From Aequorivita capsosiphonis DSM 23843 (lineage in GTDB: Bacteria; Bacteroidota; Bacteroidia; Flavobacteriales; Flavobacteriaceae), in assembly GCF_000429125.1 (NCBI RefSeq), contig NZ_AUBG01000011.1:124001-188000 (forward strand): a stretch of 64,000 nt of DNA. Direction: 5' to 3'. The notes under the pieces were generated by a model. That model did not search any database and was not told where the DNA came from. It was given only the letters and a program-made list of their open reading frames with translations. The translations under genes and the position numbers were made by a program. Positions within the stretch are counted from its first letter, which is position 1. Every line of letters starts with the position of its first letter. This document shows, one piece after another, positions 24,728 to 33,803 of this stretch.

Positions 24728-25372
24728 TTATGCTTCAGCAGCACCTTCGGCAGCTTCCTCACCTTCAGCAGCAGCTTCCTCTCCTTCAGCTGTTTCAACT
24801 TCTTCGTCATCAACCTCATCTGCAACTGCAACACGTGAAGTTCTAACTTGACAAATAACGGTATTCTCTGGGTGCATGATTTTGTAAAGGTCTGATTCAA
24901 CAGCCTTAGTGTACATTTTGCTTCCAATTTTCATTTCGGTAATGTCAGCCTCAATAAAATCAGGAAGATTTTCTGGCAATGCTTTTACACGAAGGTGACG
25001 TGTAACAATACGCAAAGTACCACCATTACGAACACCACGTGCGTTTCCGGTTGTACGAACAGGAATTTCCATAGAAACTTCTTTGTCATCAAAAATTTGA
25101 TAAAAATCGATGTGAAGAATACGGTCCGTCACTGGGTGAAATTGGATATCCTGAAGAACGGCTTTAACCGTAGTACCATCAAGATCAATTACAACGGTGT
25201 GTACGTCCGGAGTGTAAATTAAGTTTTTGAATGCAATTTCTTCTGCTTGAAAACTTAGTGTCTCATCCCCTCCGTAAACTACGCAAGGAACCATTCCAGC
25301 ATTACGTAGGGCTTTCGTTGCCTTTTTGCCCACGCTTTCTCTTTGTGATCCTTTAATTGTAATAGATTTCAT
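24728..25372 (-). CDS. rplY: 50S ribosomal protein L25 / general stress protein Ctc
   Basis: Binds 5S rRNA in the large subunit. The 214-residue long (Ctc) form has an N-terminal L25 domain ([34 protein letters not shown]) and a C-terminal TL5-like domain ([35 protein letters not shown]), then an acidic, alanine- and glutamate-rich tail ([21 protein letters not shown]) typical of Bacteroidota. Its leader carries a strong hairpin near the predicted start of the mRNA (25402-25430). Confidence 0.96.
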   Translation of the reverse strand: MKSITIKGSQRESVGKKATKALRNAGMVPCVVYGGDETLSFQAEEIAFKNLIYTPDVHTVVIDLDGTTVKAVLQDIQFHPVTDRILHIDFYQIFDDKEVSMEIPVRTTGNARGVRNGGTLRIVTRHLRVKALPENLPDFIEADITEMKIGSKMYTKAVESDLYKIMHPENTVICQVRTSRVAVADEVDDEEVETAEGEEAAAEGEEAAEGAAEA

Positions 25373-25401
25373 TTTTCTATAAAATTATATATTAATAATA
25401 A

Positions 25402-25430
25402 ACTCCCTAAAATGTTGTTTTTTAGGGAGT
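25402..25430 (-). promoter_or_regulatory. Hairpin at the 5' end of the rplY transcript
   Basis: Perfect 11-bp stem ACTCCCTAAAA / TTTTAGGGAGT with a 7-base loop. It begins right at the start predicted from the -7 box at 25432-25439. It could stabilise the 5' end, act as a leader regulator, or be the terminator of prs. Confidence 0.6.
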
Positions 25431-25431
25431 G

Positions 25432-25439
25432 CAAAGATA
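25432..25439 (-). promoter_or_regulatory. -7 promoter box (TATCTTTG) for rplY
   Basis: Exact TAnnTTTG match on the minus strand, about 60 bases before the rplY start codon. No clear -33 TTG. Confidence 0.5.
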
Positions 25440-25721
25440 GATTTTATTTTGGATATACTATTTATGATTTATATTTTTTTGATCAAGGACCAAATATAAA
25501 CAAGCCTGCCCTTGGTGATGGGAATCAGGACTGAAGAGACTCGGAACAAAAAAAACAGAAATGTACGCCACAATCCCCCCTTCAGGTTTGCCTGCCGGCG
25601 GAAGGTGATTCCGTCCTGATAGCTATCGGATCAGTGGATTTACACCAAGGCAAATTTTAAATTGGAGCTAACAAAGTAAAGGTTGCTGAGTATTTCGTCT
25701 TTTCGGCGAGGTGTACCGAAG
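25440..25721. repeat. Repeat-bearing spacer between prs and rplY
   Basis: No gene. It holds TTTGCCTGCCGGC (about 25587), related to the palindrome at 41091, and the palindrome GATAGCTATC (25618-25627) within CCTGATAGCTATCGG. Similar GC-rich palindromic words recur at 19497, 41091 and 59132. Confidence 0.55.
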
Positions 25722-26660
25722 CTACATCAAAAACTTCCCACTTATGGATTTATTCGCGTTTACACTCAACATAACATCAGCAAACAATTCCGCACAGCTA
25801 ATCACTCTAATTTTATCATGCGGTTTTGTAGGAATAGAATCAGAAACAATCAACTCTAAAAGTTGCGATTTTTCAATACGCTCATAAGCGTTTCCAGAAA
25901 GAAGTGGGTGCGTACAGATGGCCCGAACACTCAAGGCGCCGCGTTCCATCATTAAATCTGCAGCCGTGGTAAGGGTTCCGGCAGTATCTACCATATCATC
26001 AACCAAAACCACGTTTTTCCCTTTTACATCACCAATCAATTCCATATATGAAATTACATTCGCTTTTTCCCGCTGCTTGTAGCAGATAACCACATCACAT
26101 TCCAAAAATTTTGAATAGGCATAGGCGCGTTTGGATCCACCCATATCTGGTGAAGCAATTGTCAGGTTATCAAGATTTAGGCTCCTTAAATAAGGAAGGA
26201 AAATCGTAGAGCCGAAAAGATGGTCCACTGGTTTTTCAAAAAAGCCTTGTATTTGATCTGCGTGAAGATCCATGGTGATTATACGCGTTGCACCAGCAGT
26301 TTCCAGCATTTTAGCTACTAACTTTGCGGCAATAGGAACACGGGGTTTATCTTTTCTATCTTGTCTTGCCCAACCAAAATAAGGCAAAACAGCAGTAATA
26401 TGACGCGCCGAAGAACGTTTGGCAGCATCGATCATTAATAATAATTCCATCAAGTGATCACTATTCGGAAATGTTGAGCCAATCAAAAAAACACGTGCTC
26501 CACGAACGGATTCCTCAAAGGACGGTTGGAATTCACCGTCGCTGTAATGAGATGTAATTACGTTTCCTAAAGGTATTCCATAGGCTTTCGCTATATCTTT
26601 GGCAAGCGCTTCACTTTGTTTACAAGCAAAAATTTTAGGATCCGGTGCAATGGTTGGCAT
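25722..26660 (-). CDS. prs: Ribose-phosphate pyrophosphokinase
   Basis: Makes PRPP from ribose 5-phosphate and ATP for purine, pyrimidine, His and Trp synthesis. The 312 residues show FSDGEFQPSFEE-like SDGEFQ, VLPYFGWARQDRKDKPR (ATP-binding flexible loop), MDLHADQIQGFF (residues about 130) and the PRPP-binding loop VLVDDMVDTAGTL (about residue 220). All are canonical. First gene of the minus-strand block prs-rplY-pth-ribF. Confidence 0.97.
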   Translation of the reverse strand: MPTIAPDPKIFACKQSEALAKDIAKAYGIPLGNVITSHYSDGEFQPSFEESVRGARVFLIGSTFPNSDHLMELLLMIDAAKRSSARHITAVLPYFGWARQDRKDKPRVPIAAKLVAKMLETAGATRIITMDLHADQIQGFFEKPVDHLFGSTIFLPYLRSLNLDNLTIASPDMGGSKRAYAYSKFLECDVVICYKQREKANVISYMELIGDVKGKNVVLVDDMVDTAGTLTTAADLMMERGALSVRAICTHPLLSGNAYERIEKSQLLELIVSDSIPTKPHDKIRVISCAELFADVMLSVNANKSISGKFLM

Positions 26661-26683
26661 GGTGTATGTTTTTGTTTAGGCTG

Positions 26684-26691
26684 CAAAGGTA
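26684..26691 (-). promoter_or_regulatory. -7 promoter box (TACCTTTG) for prs
   Basis: TAnnTTTG match on the minus strand, 23 bases before the prs ATG. No convincing -33 TTG in range. Confidence 0.5.
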
Positions 26692-27336
26692 AAAATTAAT
26701 CTGTAGTGATTTGGAAAAAATCATTCTTAATAAGAACTGAAAGATAAAATGACATAGGAGAAAATGACGTAAGACAAAAGGACGTATGACATAGGGCTAA
26801 CGAAATTTGTAAAGTGATATGAAATCTTGCACATTTTGTCTTATCTCGTATTTGTTATCGTCCTTCGTCATTATTAACCTATAAAATGAATTGACCTAAC
26901 TCCTTCACTCGGGCCCGTCCGAGATCACGAACAATATCTAACTAGTGCTCAAAGTGCTGCCACGAATGGCACTAATTTTCACAATTTCGATCTTTCCTTG
27001 AAAATTGTAGCGCAAACAGGTTACTGTAGATTTCACGGATTAAACAGACTTTCAGTCTGTTTTGAATGCCTTGTAACATTAATAACGAATGGTTTAGTCA
27101 TATCTTTGCTCTCAAACACAACCTGTTAATAGTTAGATTATTATAAGATTAGTGAAATGATAGACATAGGACTAAAATAATATTAGCAGGATTTCAATTC
27201 TGGCACATTTTGTCTTACGTCGTATGTCTTACCGTCCTACGTCAATCAATCCGTTCTACGTCATTTTCAGCTTAGGAGATTTAAAAATTAAAAAAAATAC
27301 CTTTTATAATTTTAGAATAAATTATAAATATTTGTT
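26692..27336. repeat. Repeat-rich non-coding block between prs and tRNA-Leu
   Basis: About 650 bases without a gene. GACGTA/GACATA words on one side (26748-26810) are mirrored by TACGTC/TATGTC words on the other (about 27208-27262). A segment beginning GCACATTTTGTCTTA occurs twice in direct orientation (about 26830 and 27203). A 9-bp hairpin AAACAGACT-TTC-AGTCTGTTT is at 27042-27062, and GCCACGAAT at 26962 matches the element near 19490. A solitary TATCTTTG box at 27101 has no matching gene. Confidence 0.6.
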
Positions 27337-27344
27337 TATTTTTG
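27337..27344 (+). promoter_or_regulatory. -7 promoter box (TATTTTTG) for tRNA-Leu
   Basis: Exact TAnnTTTG match that ends 11 bases before the mature tRNA 5' end. Confidence 0.6.
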
Positions 27345-27355
27345 CCCTCCCATTT

Positions 27356-27437
27356 GCTCGAGTGGCGGAATTGGTAGACGCGCTGGATTCAAAATCCAGT
27401 GTTTTAGGACGTGCGGGTTCGATTCCCGCCTCGAGTA
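27356..27437 (+). tRNA. tRNA-Leu (anticodon CAA)
   Basis: An 82-base cloverleaf with a 7-bp acceptor stem (GCTCGAG / CTCGAGT), D-arm with TGGTAGAC, anticodon stem CTGGA/TCCAG around TTCAAAA (anticodon CAA, reading UUG), a variable arm of class II length, and T-arm GCGGG-TTCGATT-CCCGC. CCA is not encoded. Confidence 0.95.
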
Positions 27438-27605
27438 CAAAGAAAAGCCTTGACTTAAATGTTGAGGCTTTTTTGATTGTTATACAATAATATTTAGAAC
27501 GTGGGATTTCCTCAAATCCTCAGTTCAAAGAGAAACCTCAGCTTAAATCCTAATAAAATTTTATCTTTTAAAATTTCACTTTTTATGGTAATTTTAAAGT
27601 AAAAA

Positions 27606-28442
27606 ATGAAAGACCTCATAAGTTTCAAATTAATCACTGCACTCTCAATTACTTTACTAAGTTTTTCGTCCTGTAAAAATCTTGATTTAAAAGAAAGTTC
27701 TTCAAGTGGAATAGCCGCTAAAAACATAGAAGAGTATGCCATTCAAGGTGTTTTATGGCAACAAACTTCTGGAGAATATAAAGCACTTTGTTATCAGGCC
27801 TTTAATATTGCCAAACTTCAATTAGGGAAAGAATTATCAAACCACGCGACTTCGGATAAACCCTTGGCAATTGTAACAGACCTTGATGAGACCCTTATAG
27901 ACAACAGCCCTTATAGTGCAAAGCAAGCGAAAATAGGCGAAGGTTTTTTAGCTGAAAATTGGATTGCTTGGGGCAATCTAGAAGCAGCCGAAGCCGTACC
28001 GGGTGCATTGGAGTTTTTAAATTTCGCCCACCAAAATGGGGTTGCCATATTCTACATTTCCGATAGATACAATAATCAGCTGCAAAGCACCATAAACAAT
28101 TTAAAAAAATTGAATTTCCCAAATGCCGACAATGAACATATAATGTTAAAACAAAAAGGTCAAAATAAAGAAAAACGCCGTCTCAAGGTAGCGCAAAATT
28201 ATAAGGCAGTACTATTTTTGGGTGATAACCTTTCAGATTTTTCAAATATATTTGACCATCAAACGCTAGAATCACGCAACGCGCTTACCGATAAGGAAAG
28301 AGCGGAATTCGGTAAAAAATTTATCGTCCTTCCCAACCCAATGTATGGCGCATGGTTAACCGATGGGATTTACAATGGTAAATACGACTGGACGCCGGCA
28401 CAAAAGGATTCTATTATTAGAAAGAGGTTAAATTCGTACTGA
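27606..28442 (+). CDS. HAD-family acid phosphatase, lipoprotein e(P4)-like
   Basis: Outer-membrane-anchored class C acid phosphatase / 5'-nucleotidase that removes phosphate from nucleotides outside the inner membrane. The 278-residue product has a lipobox near SFSSC (Cys about residue 23), the HAD motif I VTDLDETLIDNSPY (about residue 90), a motif II region VAIFYISDRYNNQ, and motif IV FLGDNLSDF. Length and motif order match e(P4). It is 170 bases after the tRNA and alone on this strand. No Pho-like repeat was seen in front of it, so despite its activity it is not obviously part of the phosphate-starvation set. Confidence 0.9.
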   Translation: MKDLISFKLITALSITLLSFSSCKNLDLKESSSSGIAAKNIEEYAIQGVLWQQTSGEYKALCYQAFNIAKLQLGKELSNHATSDKPLAIVTDLDETLIDNSPYSAKQAKIGEGFLAENWIAWGNLEAAEAVPGALEFLNFAHQNGVAIFYISDRYNNQLQSTINNLKKLNFPNADNEHIMLKQKGQNKEKRRLKVAQNYKAVLFLGDNLSDFSNIFDHQTLESRNALTDKERAEFGKKFIVLPNPMYGAWLTDGIYNGKYDWTPAQKDSIIRKRLNSY

Positions 28443-28473
28443 TTAATTTGGTTTGCATCACATTACCGGCTGG

Positions 28474-29925
28474 CTACCGATTCAAAATATTCGCCTTCTT
28501 GATAAAGCTTCTACTCTTCTCCGTATCATTTTTAGTAACCAAACTAACAACTACATATAAAATAAGCGAAATGGAGATTCCTATCAGCGCTTGTGTTACG
28601 GAAGCTATCTCCCAAGCAACCGGAAGATCTATACCTAGGGCTACTAAAAGATTATAGGTTGAAAATAGCAAACCAAAAAACATAGAGATTGTCGCTGCTT
28701 TCGATGTTCCCCTAACCCATAAAAACCCGAAGACCAGTGGTATAAATGCACCGCTGGTCAAGAAATCAGAGCCTATCCAAGAAATGGTTAAAACGGATTG
28801 TATTTTTAGTGCAATCACTAATGCCAGAGCACACATAATCAAAGTTGAGATTCTACCTGCCACTACGCTATGCAAGGAACTTACATTGGGATTGATGTAT
28901 TTCTGGTAAACATCAACAGTTAAAGAAAGCGCTCCCGTATTTATAAGGGAATCCATCGTGGACATAATTGCAGCACATAAGCCAACAAATAAAAGCGCAC
29001 TCAAAACTGGGTTTGGGATGTTGCTAATTAAATCAGGGATAATACCTGCTTTAGGAACCACATCGTAAATTACAGATGAAAACATTCCTGTATAGGTTAC
29101 CATGAGATATAGTGGGATAAAAGCGAAGAAACTCAGTAGCATCATCTTTTTGGCATCTGTAGCTTTTTTAGCCGCAGAGATGCGTTGCCAAATATTAGCT
29201 TGAATCATCCAAGAAGTACCGAAGGTTATTACATACGCCAGATTATCTGCAACGTTATTAAAGAAGGAAGTGTATCCAGCCTTTTCGTTTGCAATTGCCG
29301 TTGCTTTCACCGCATCCATCCCTCCCGACTGGGCATAGGTGATGTAAAACAAAAATATAACAGTAAAAAGGAAAAACAGGAATTGAAGAAAATCCGTGAG
29401 CACCACTCCTTTAAATCCTCCAAACAAGGAATAAGTCAAAACAATAATAGTTCCCAAGGTCGCTCCCATGGCATAGCTCATATCAAAAAAGGCATGGAAA
29501 AATTTACCGATCACGATAACTTGTACTGCTGAGGCAATCACCATAAAAATTATAATGAAAATGGTTAATAACAGTGAAACCGTACTGTTATATCGCTGCT
29601 CCATTAATTGTGGTTGCGAAATGGTTCCTACATTCCGAATTCCTTTTGCGAAGAGAAACATCAAGGCCGTAGCAATTAGAACGGGAACTCCATAAATCCA
29701 AAAGGAGTTTAATCCATTTTTGTGCGCATGGTCTACCAGATCGATCGCAGAACCACCACCCCACCAAGATGCAACAAAGGTCACAGCTAATAACCAAGCG
29801 GGCAAATTCCGAGAAGCCAGAAAATAATCTTCGCTATTTTCACTCTTTCTATTCCAAATTCCCACCGCAATTATGGCAATTATATAAAGGGCTAAAAATA
29901 TAATTATAATAGTGGTTCTCTGCAT
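28474..29925 (-). CDS. Sodium:solute symporter family protein
   Basis: Inner-membrane Na+-coupled transporter of the SSS family, 483 residues with 12-13 hydrophobic segments. Features: N-terminal SEDYFLASRNLPAWLLAVTF, WWGGGSAIDLVDHA, the central GGFKGVVLTDFLQF and AAIMSTMDSLINTGALSLTVDVYQ, all typical of the family. The substrate cannot be assigned. A possible -7 box (TATTTTTG, minus strand) is at 30033-30040. It converges with the phosphatase gene with 31 bases between them. Confidence 0.9.
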   Translation of the reverse strand: MQRTTIIIIFLALYIIAIIAVGIWNRKSENSEDYFLASRNLPAWLLAVTFVASWWGGGSAIDLVDHAHKNGLNSFWIYGVPVLIATALMFLFAKGIRNVGTISQPQLMEQRYNSTVSLLLTIFIIIFMVIASAVQVIVIGKFFHAFFDMSYAMGATLGTIIVLTYSLFGGFKGVVLTDFLQFLFFLFTVIFLFYITYAQSGGMDAVKATAIANEKAGYTSFFNNVADNLAYVITFGTSWMIQANIWQRISAAKKATDAKKMMLLSFFAFIPLYLMVTYTGMFSSVIYDVVPKAGIIPDLISNIPNPVLSALLFVGLCAAIMSTMDSLINTGALSLTVDVYQKYINPNVSSLHSVVAGRISTLIMCALALVIALKIQSVLTISWIGSDFLTSGAFIPLVFGFLWVRGTSKAATISMFFGLLFSTYNLLVALGIDLPVAWEIASVTQALIGISISLILYVVVSLVTKNDTEKSRSFIKKANILNR

Positions 29926-30181
29926 ATTTTGACTATTCTGTCATTCTAATTATCGCCAACACTCAATACTTGTACGGAGGGGATGAACACAAGATTCTTT
30001 AGAAGTTGAATAAAGTGAATTCTTAAAAAAGGCAAAAATAGATAACTTTCATCGCCCCACTTATTGTTTAAGCAATTATTTAATTCTTCAAACGAAATAA
30101 AGGTCTTCTTTAAAATTTAACACTTTCTTTCTTTAAAAAAAATATCCTATACCTACCTTTATTTAACTCAATTTAAAATAC

Positions 30182-31912
30182 ATGTCGAAAAAACTAAATC
30201 AATTGGAAGCCACTGCCATTTGTGGAAATGATATAAGTTCTTCTTGTTTATATGTTTCGGCTTTAGCCATTTTTTACGCTGGCCAATATGCTTGGATTTC
30301 ACTTTTGATGGTGGCTGGTGTTCTATTTTTATTCCGAAGAATCTACGGTGAAGTTGTTGGTGCCCTCCCTCTAAATGGAGGAGCCTATAATGCACTTTTA
30401 AATACCACCAAAAAATCTACTGCATCTATTGCAGCGGCCTTAACGGTACTTTCTTATATGGCCACAGCTGTACTTTCTGGTAGCGAAGCAGTTAAATATG
30501 CACATAGCGTTTGGAATGCAATTCCAGTATTTCCCGTAACAATTGGGCTTTTATTGCTGTTTATGGGCTTGGTTATTATGGGGATTGGAGAATCTTCAAA
30601 AGTGGCCGTATTTATATTTCTATTCCACTTGTTTTCTTTAACCCTTCTCTGTGGGTTTTGTCTCTATTTTTTCTTTAGTAATGGCTTTGAAACACTGATT
30701 GCCAATTTTAAAATTCCCGTTGGCGGTAGTATTACTATGGCACTTTTCTTTGGATTTTCCGCAGCCATGCTTGGAATAAGCGGGTTTGAAAGTTCAGCGA
30801 ATTACGTTGAGGAACAGAAACCAGGAGTTTTCCCAAAAACCCTGCGTAATATGTGGATTGTGGTGAGTGTTTTCAATCCGCTTATAGCTTTTTTAGCTTT
30901 GGGTCTTCTTCCACAAGAAGTGGTAAACAATAATCAGGATGCCTTACTGTCTTTTTTAGGCGAAACCTCTGGCGGACATTGGCTCTCAGTTTTGGTGGGT
31001 ATTGATGCCGCATTAGTATTGAGTGGTGCCGTGCTCACTTCGTATGTTGGCGTTGGCGGACTGATGGAACGTATGGCACTAGACCGTATTCTACCCAGTT
31101 TTCTTTTGAAACGAAACAAAAAGAAAAGCCCCTATTTTATCTTTATTCTATTTTTTGCATTATGCACCTCCATCCTTCTTGTAACCCACGGTGATTTGCC
31201 CGCACTCGCCGGCGTATATACCATTGCATTCTTAACCGTTATGGTGCTTTTCGGAATTGGTAATCTATTGTTGAAAATAAATCGAAAACATTTACCCAGA
31301 CCAGAACGAGCCACTTATTTGGGGGTGTTGGGTGCAATTGCTGCAGTTATGGCCGCCTTGTTAGGCAATATTTTCTTAAATCCCGAGTTCCTGATTACCT
31401 TTTTTGAATATCTGATTCCCACACTCTTCGTCGTGTTTTTTATGTTGTATCACAAACGTATCTTAAAGGCCTCCCTGATGTTCATCGATTATATATCGCC
31501 AGACAACAGCCCCTTCTTTAAAACCTGGAATCGTATTACAAAGGAAAAATTGGATGCCATAACCAGTCGAAGTTTTATTTTCTTTACCAATAATGATAAT
31601 GTGGAAACCTTGAATCGTGTAATGCTCTACATAAAAAGAAATGAACCTACCAGAAATCTGAAGATTGTTGCGGTGGTCAAAGATGGAAAGCATGTAGCAC
31701 AGAATTTAAAGTCTGATATAGAAGTCTTGAACCGTGCCTATCCCGACATCAATATTCAGTTTATAGAGGAAGAAGGAAAATTTGGTCCTGAAAAAATAGA
31801 GGAACTTTCTAAGCGCTGGGGAATCCCTATCAACTTTATGTTTATTGGCGCACCGGGTGAAGATTTTCCCTATAAGATCCAACAATTGGGAGAGGTTCGG
31901 GTGATTATCTAA
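30182..31912 (+). CDS. APC-superfamily amino acid permease
   Basis: A 576-residue inner-membrane permease. The N-terminal ATAICGNDISSSCLYVSALAIFYAG and LNGGAYNALLNTTKKSTAS segments and about 12 hydrophobic segments to residue 430 fit the amino acid-polyamine-organocation superfamily; ISGFESSANYVEEQKPGVFPKTLRN is the conserved loop. A soluble C-terminal domain of about 140 residues follows (LKIVAVVKDGKHVAQNLKSD), which may be regulatory. The substrate is unknown. Transcribed away from the SSS symporter and ended by a hairpin shared with the convergent GLUG gene. Confidence 0.88.
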   Translation: MSKKLNQLEATAICGNDISSSCLYVSALAIFYAGQYAWISLLMVAGVLFLFRRIYGEVVGALPLNGGAYNALLNTTKKSTASIAAALTVLSYMATAVLSGSEAVKYAHSVWNAIPVFPVTIGLLLLFMGLVIMGIGESSKVAVFIFLFHLFSLTLLCGFCLYFFFSNGFETLIANFKIPVGGSITMALFFGFSAAMLGISGFESSANYVEEQKPGVFPKTLRNMWIVVSVFNPLIAFLALGLLPQEVVNNNQDALLSFLGETSGGHWLSVLVGIDAALVLSGAVLTSYVGVGGLMERMALDRILPSFLLKRNKKKSPYFIFILFFALCTSILLVTHGDLPALAGVYTIAFLTVMVLFGIGNLLLKINRKHLPRPERATYLGVLGAIAAVMAALLGNIFLNPEFLITFFEYLIPTLFVVFFMLYHKRILKASLMFIDYISPDNSPFFKTWNRITKEKLDAITSRSFIFFTNNDNVETLNRVMLYIKRNEPTRNLKIVAVVKDGKHVAQNLKSDIEVLNRAYPDINIQFIEEEGKFGPEKIEELSKRWGIPINFMFIGAPGEDFPYKIQQLGEVRVII

Positions 31913-31933
31913 CCATTCATTAACAGAAATAAA

Positions 31934-31964
31934 AAAAATCCCCAGAAAGATTCTAGGGATTTTT
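31934..31964. terminator. Terminator between the permease and the GLUG-protein gene
   Basis: AAAAATCCC-C-AGAA / TTCT-A-GGGATTTTT arms with a short loop; A-tract and T-tract on either side of convergent genes. Confidence 0.75.
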
Positions 31965-32003
31965 GATAAAACTTAAATATGAATTCTTAAAGATTCATCT
32001 AAA

Positions 32004-33377
32004 CTACTTCTTAATTATTCTTTTTGAAATCATTCCTTCCGCAGAACGAACCGTCAAAATATAAACACCAGTTGAAAGATTAGCTGCTTTTATGGTGGTA
32101 GTATTACCCTCTAGAGCTCCAGTTGAAATAAGAGCTCCAGAGATATTATAAATTTGGTAAGAGTTCAATTCCATAGTTGAAGAAACTGTGAATTCAGATT
32201 CAAAAACCGTTGGATACACTTTTACGGCAACATCCATATTGTTGTCTTGAACGCCTAATGTTGCGTTTAAAATAGGATAACCGTCATTAATAGTGGCTTC
32301 AATAGACCAAGGAGCATCTGTTGAACCTGCATTTAATAAATCTACCAATTCAGTAGTTTTCATTTCTGCAGTTGTTTTTCCTGTAATGTCTGGTGTAACT
32401 GGAGCACCTGCAAAACCACCTACTGCTTCGGTCATTCCAGAAGACTCCGTGTCGAAATAAATGTTTTCCATTTCAATGGAACCCCAAAAACCAATAGTGG
32501 CACCTACAAAATCCGGTGCGCTTACTGTTCCTGTTGAGTATGAGTTTTTCACCAATAATTGATTATCTGCTCCTCCAACAAGACCACCTGCACGTTCCAC
32601 GTAAGCAATTACTAAAGAGCGAGAATACGTATTGTCAATTGTGCTTGGTCCGGCAAAGGCAAAAGGGTAAGCCCCAACTAATCCTCCTGCTAAAAAGTCA
32701 CCGGTAACCGTTCCTTCGGAATAACTATCCTTAAGCAAAACACCGCCATAGCCAGATCCAAGTAAACCGCCAACTTGAACTGCTCCCACTACATCACCAA
32801 TAGCATGACTGTTTGAAATGGAAGAGTTTTGAACGAGTCCACCTACTAAACCTCCAGTATTATTTTTTCCAGTTATGGAGATGTTGATCGCGCTACAGTT
32901 TTCAACAGAACCATTGTCAAAAAGATTGGCAACTAAGGTTCCATTACTATCGAAACCTATAATATGGGCAGTATCGATTTTGATATTAGAGAAAGATGTT
33001 GATACTACATATCCAAATAATCCACCATAATCATCATCAGGTGTATTGACCCATAAGTTGCTTATAGTGTGATTGTTTCCTTCAACATCACCAGCAAAAA
33101 GTTCGGGGTAGTCTCCAATTGGGGTCCATAAATTACCATCTAGGTCAATGTCCGCACCAATGTTAATCGTCTTTCCTTCAAAAGTTGTTCCGTCTGCAAC
33201 CAATTGTGCAACTCCTGCGAATGCTTCGGCAGTGGAAAGTGTAAATTCATCTTGACCAGAATTGTACCAACTCGTGTCGGCAACATCGCTCCAAGATGTT
33301 GTGGGGTAAGTTTGTGCTTCAGCTACAGTTACAGAGACCAAAAGCAATACTAAAAAGATTTGTAATTTTTTCATCAT
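32004..33377 (-). CDS. Secreted GLUG-motif protein with T9SS sorting domain
   Basis: A 457-residue extracellular or surface protein. Signal peptide ends VAEAQ (about residue 21). The body consists of GLUG-type repeats (GGLFGYVVSTSFSNIKI, GGLVGGLVQNSSISNSHAIG, GGLLGSGYGGVLLKDSYS, GGLVGAYPFAFAG), which fold as a beta-solenoid and are found in adhesins and peptidases. The C-terminal 75 residues form a T9SS sorting domain (VYPTVFESEFTV to KRIIKK), though YPT replaces the usual YPNP. No enzymatic motif. It has one of the clearest promoters in the window. Confidence 0.87.
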   Translation of the reverse strand: MMKKLQIFLVLLLVSVTVAEAQTYPTTSWSDVADTSWYNSGQDEFTLSTAEAFAGVAQLVADGTTFEGKTINIGADIDLDGNLWTPIGDYPELFAGDVEGNNHTISNLWVNTPDDDYGGLFGYVVSTSFSNIKIDTAHIIGFDSNGTLVANLFDNGSVENCSAINISITGKNNTGGLVGGLVQNSSISNSHAIGDVVGAVQVGGLLGSGYGGVLLKDSYSEGTVTGDFLAGGLVGAYPFAFAGPSTIDNTYSRSLVIAYVERAGGLVGGADNQLLVKNSYSTGTVSAPDFVGATIGFWGSIEMENIYFDTESSGMTEAVGGFAGAPVTPDITGKTTAEMKTTELVDLLNAGSTDAPWSIEATINDGYPILNATLGVQDNNMDVAVKVYPTVFESEFTVSSTMELNSYQIYNISGALISTGALEGNTTTIKAANLSTGVYILTVRSAEGMISKRIIKK

Positions 33378-33397
33378 TATATTTTAGGGATTTCCCG

Positions 33398-33428
33398 CAA
33401 ATCTATCTAAAAATAGTTGAGCTAACAA
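33398..33428 (-). promoter_or_regulatory. Promoter of the GLUG gene (TTG-N20-TAGATTTG)
   Basis: On the minus strand, TTG at 33428-33426, a 20-base spacer, and TAGATTTG at 33405-33398; leader about 20 nt. Both elements match the Bacteroidota consensus. Confidence 0.7.
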
Positions 33429-33748
33429 ACCCCTGAACGCTAGATAGGTTGTAACAATATAACACCATACAAGCGGTTTTAATACAATTTAACAAGATTC
33501 AGCAGGAGACTTGTTAAAATAGAATTTATAGCTTCGAAAAAAAGCAAATAAACAACATAATTGTTAGATAATTACATTGGAAATATATTTATAATACTTC
33601 TGTGAACTATTCTAAGCCAAGCAGTTGTTACTAAAAAATGATAGAATTTATATAGCTTGCTCACTTTGAAGGTAATATCATTACGATCAAAATAAGGATA
33701 CAATACATTTTGAATATTCTGATCCAAGTTTTTTGAACTGAATTACTA
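33429..33748. other. Non-coding AT-rich spacer between two divergent promoters
   Basis: About 320 bases without a gene. I see only AT-rich sequence, with no clear repeat, RNA or terminator. Confidence 0.6.
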
Positions 33749-33778
33749 TTGAAATTTTCGCTACAATCGCTATATTTG
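33749..33778 (+). promoter_or_regulatory. Promoter of the HupE/UreJ gene (TTG-N19-TATATTTG)
   Basis: TTG at 33749-33751, 19-base spacer, TATATTTG at 33771-33778; start codon 25 bases later. Confidence 0.7.
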
Positions 33779-33803
33779 AGGAAATCTCGATAATCCATTC
33801 CAA

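Noticed and set aside
27101-27108. TATCTTTG as a promoter for an unknown RNA
   Set aside because: There is no TTG at suitable distance, no following terminator and no conserved structure; kept only as part of the repeat block.
27224-27490. An 88-codon reading frame across tRNA-Leu
   Set aside because: It runs through the tRNA gene and repeat words; it is a by-product of those sequences.
27490-27605. Pho-like repeats before the e(P4)-like phosphatase
   Set aside because: I looked for TTAACA-type hexamers with an 11-base period and saw none in phase, although the enzyme releases phosphate.
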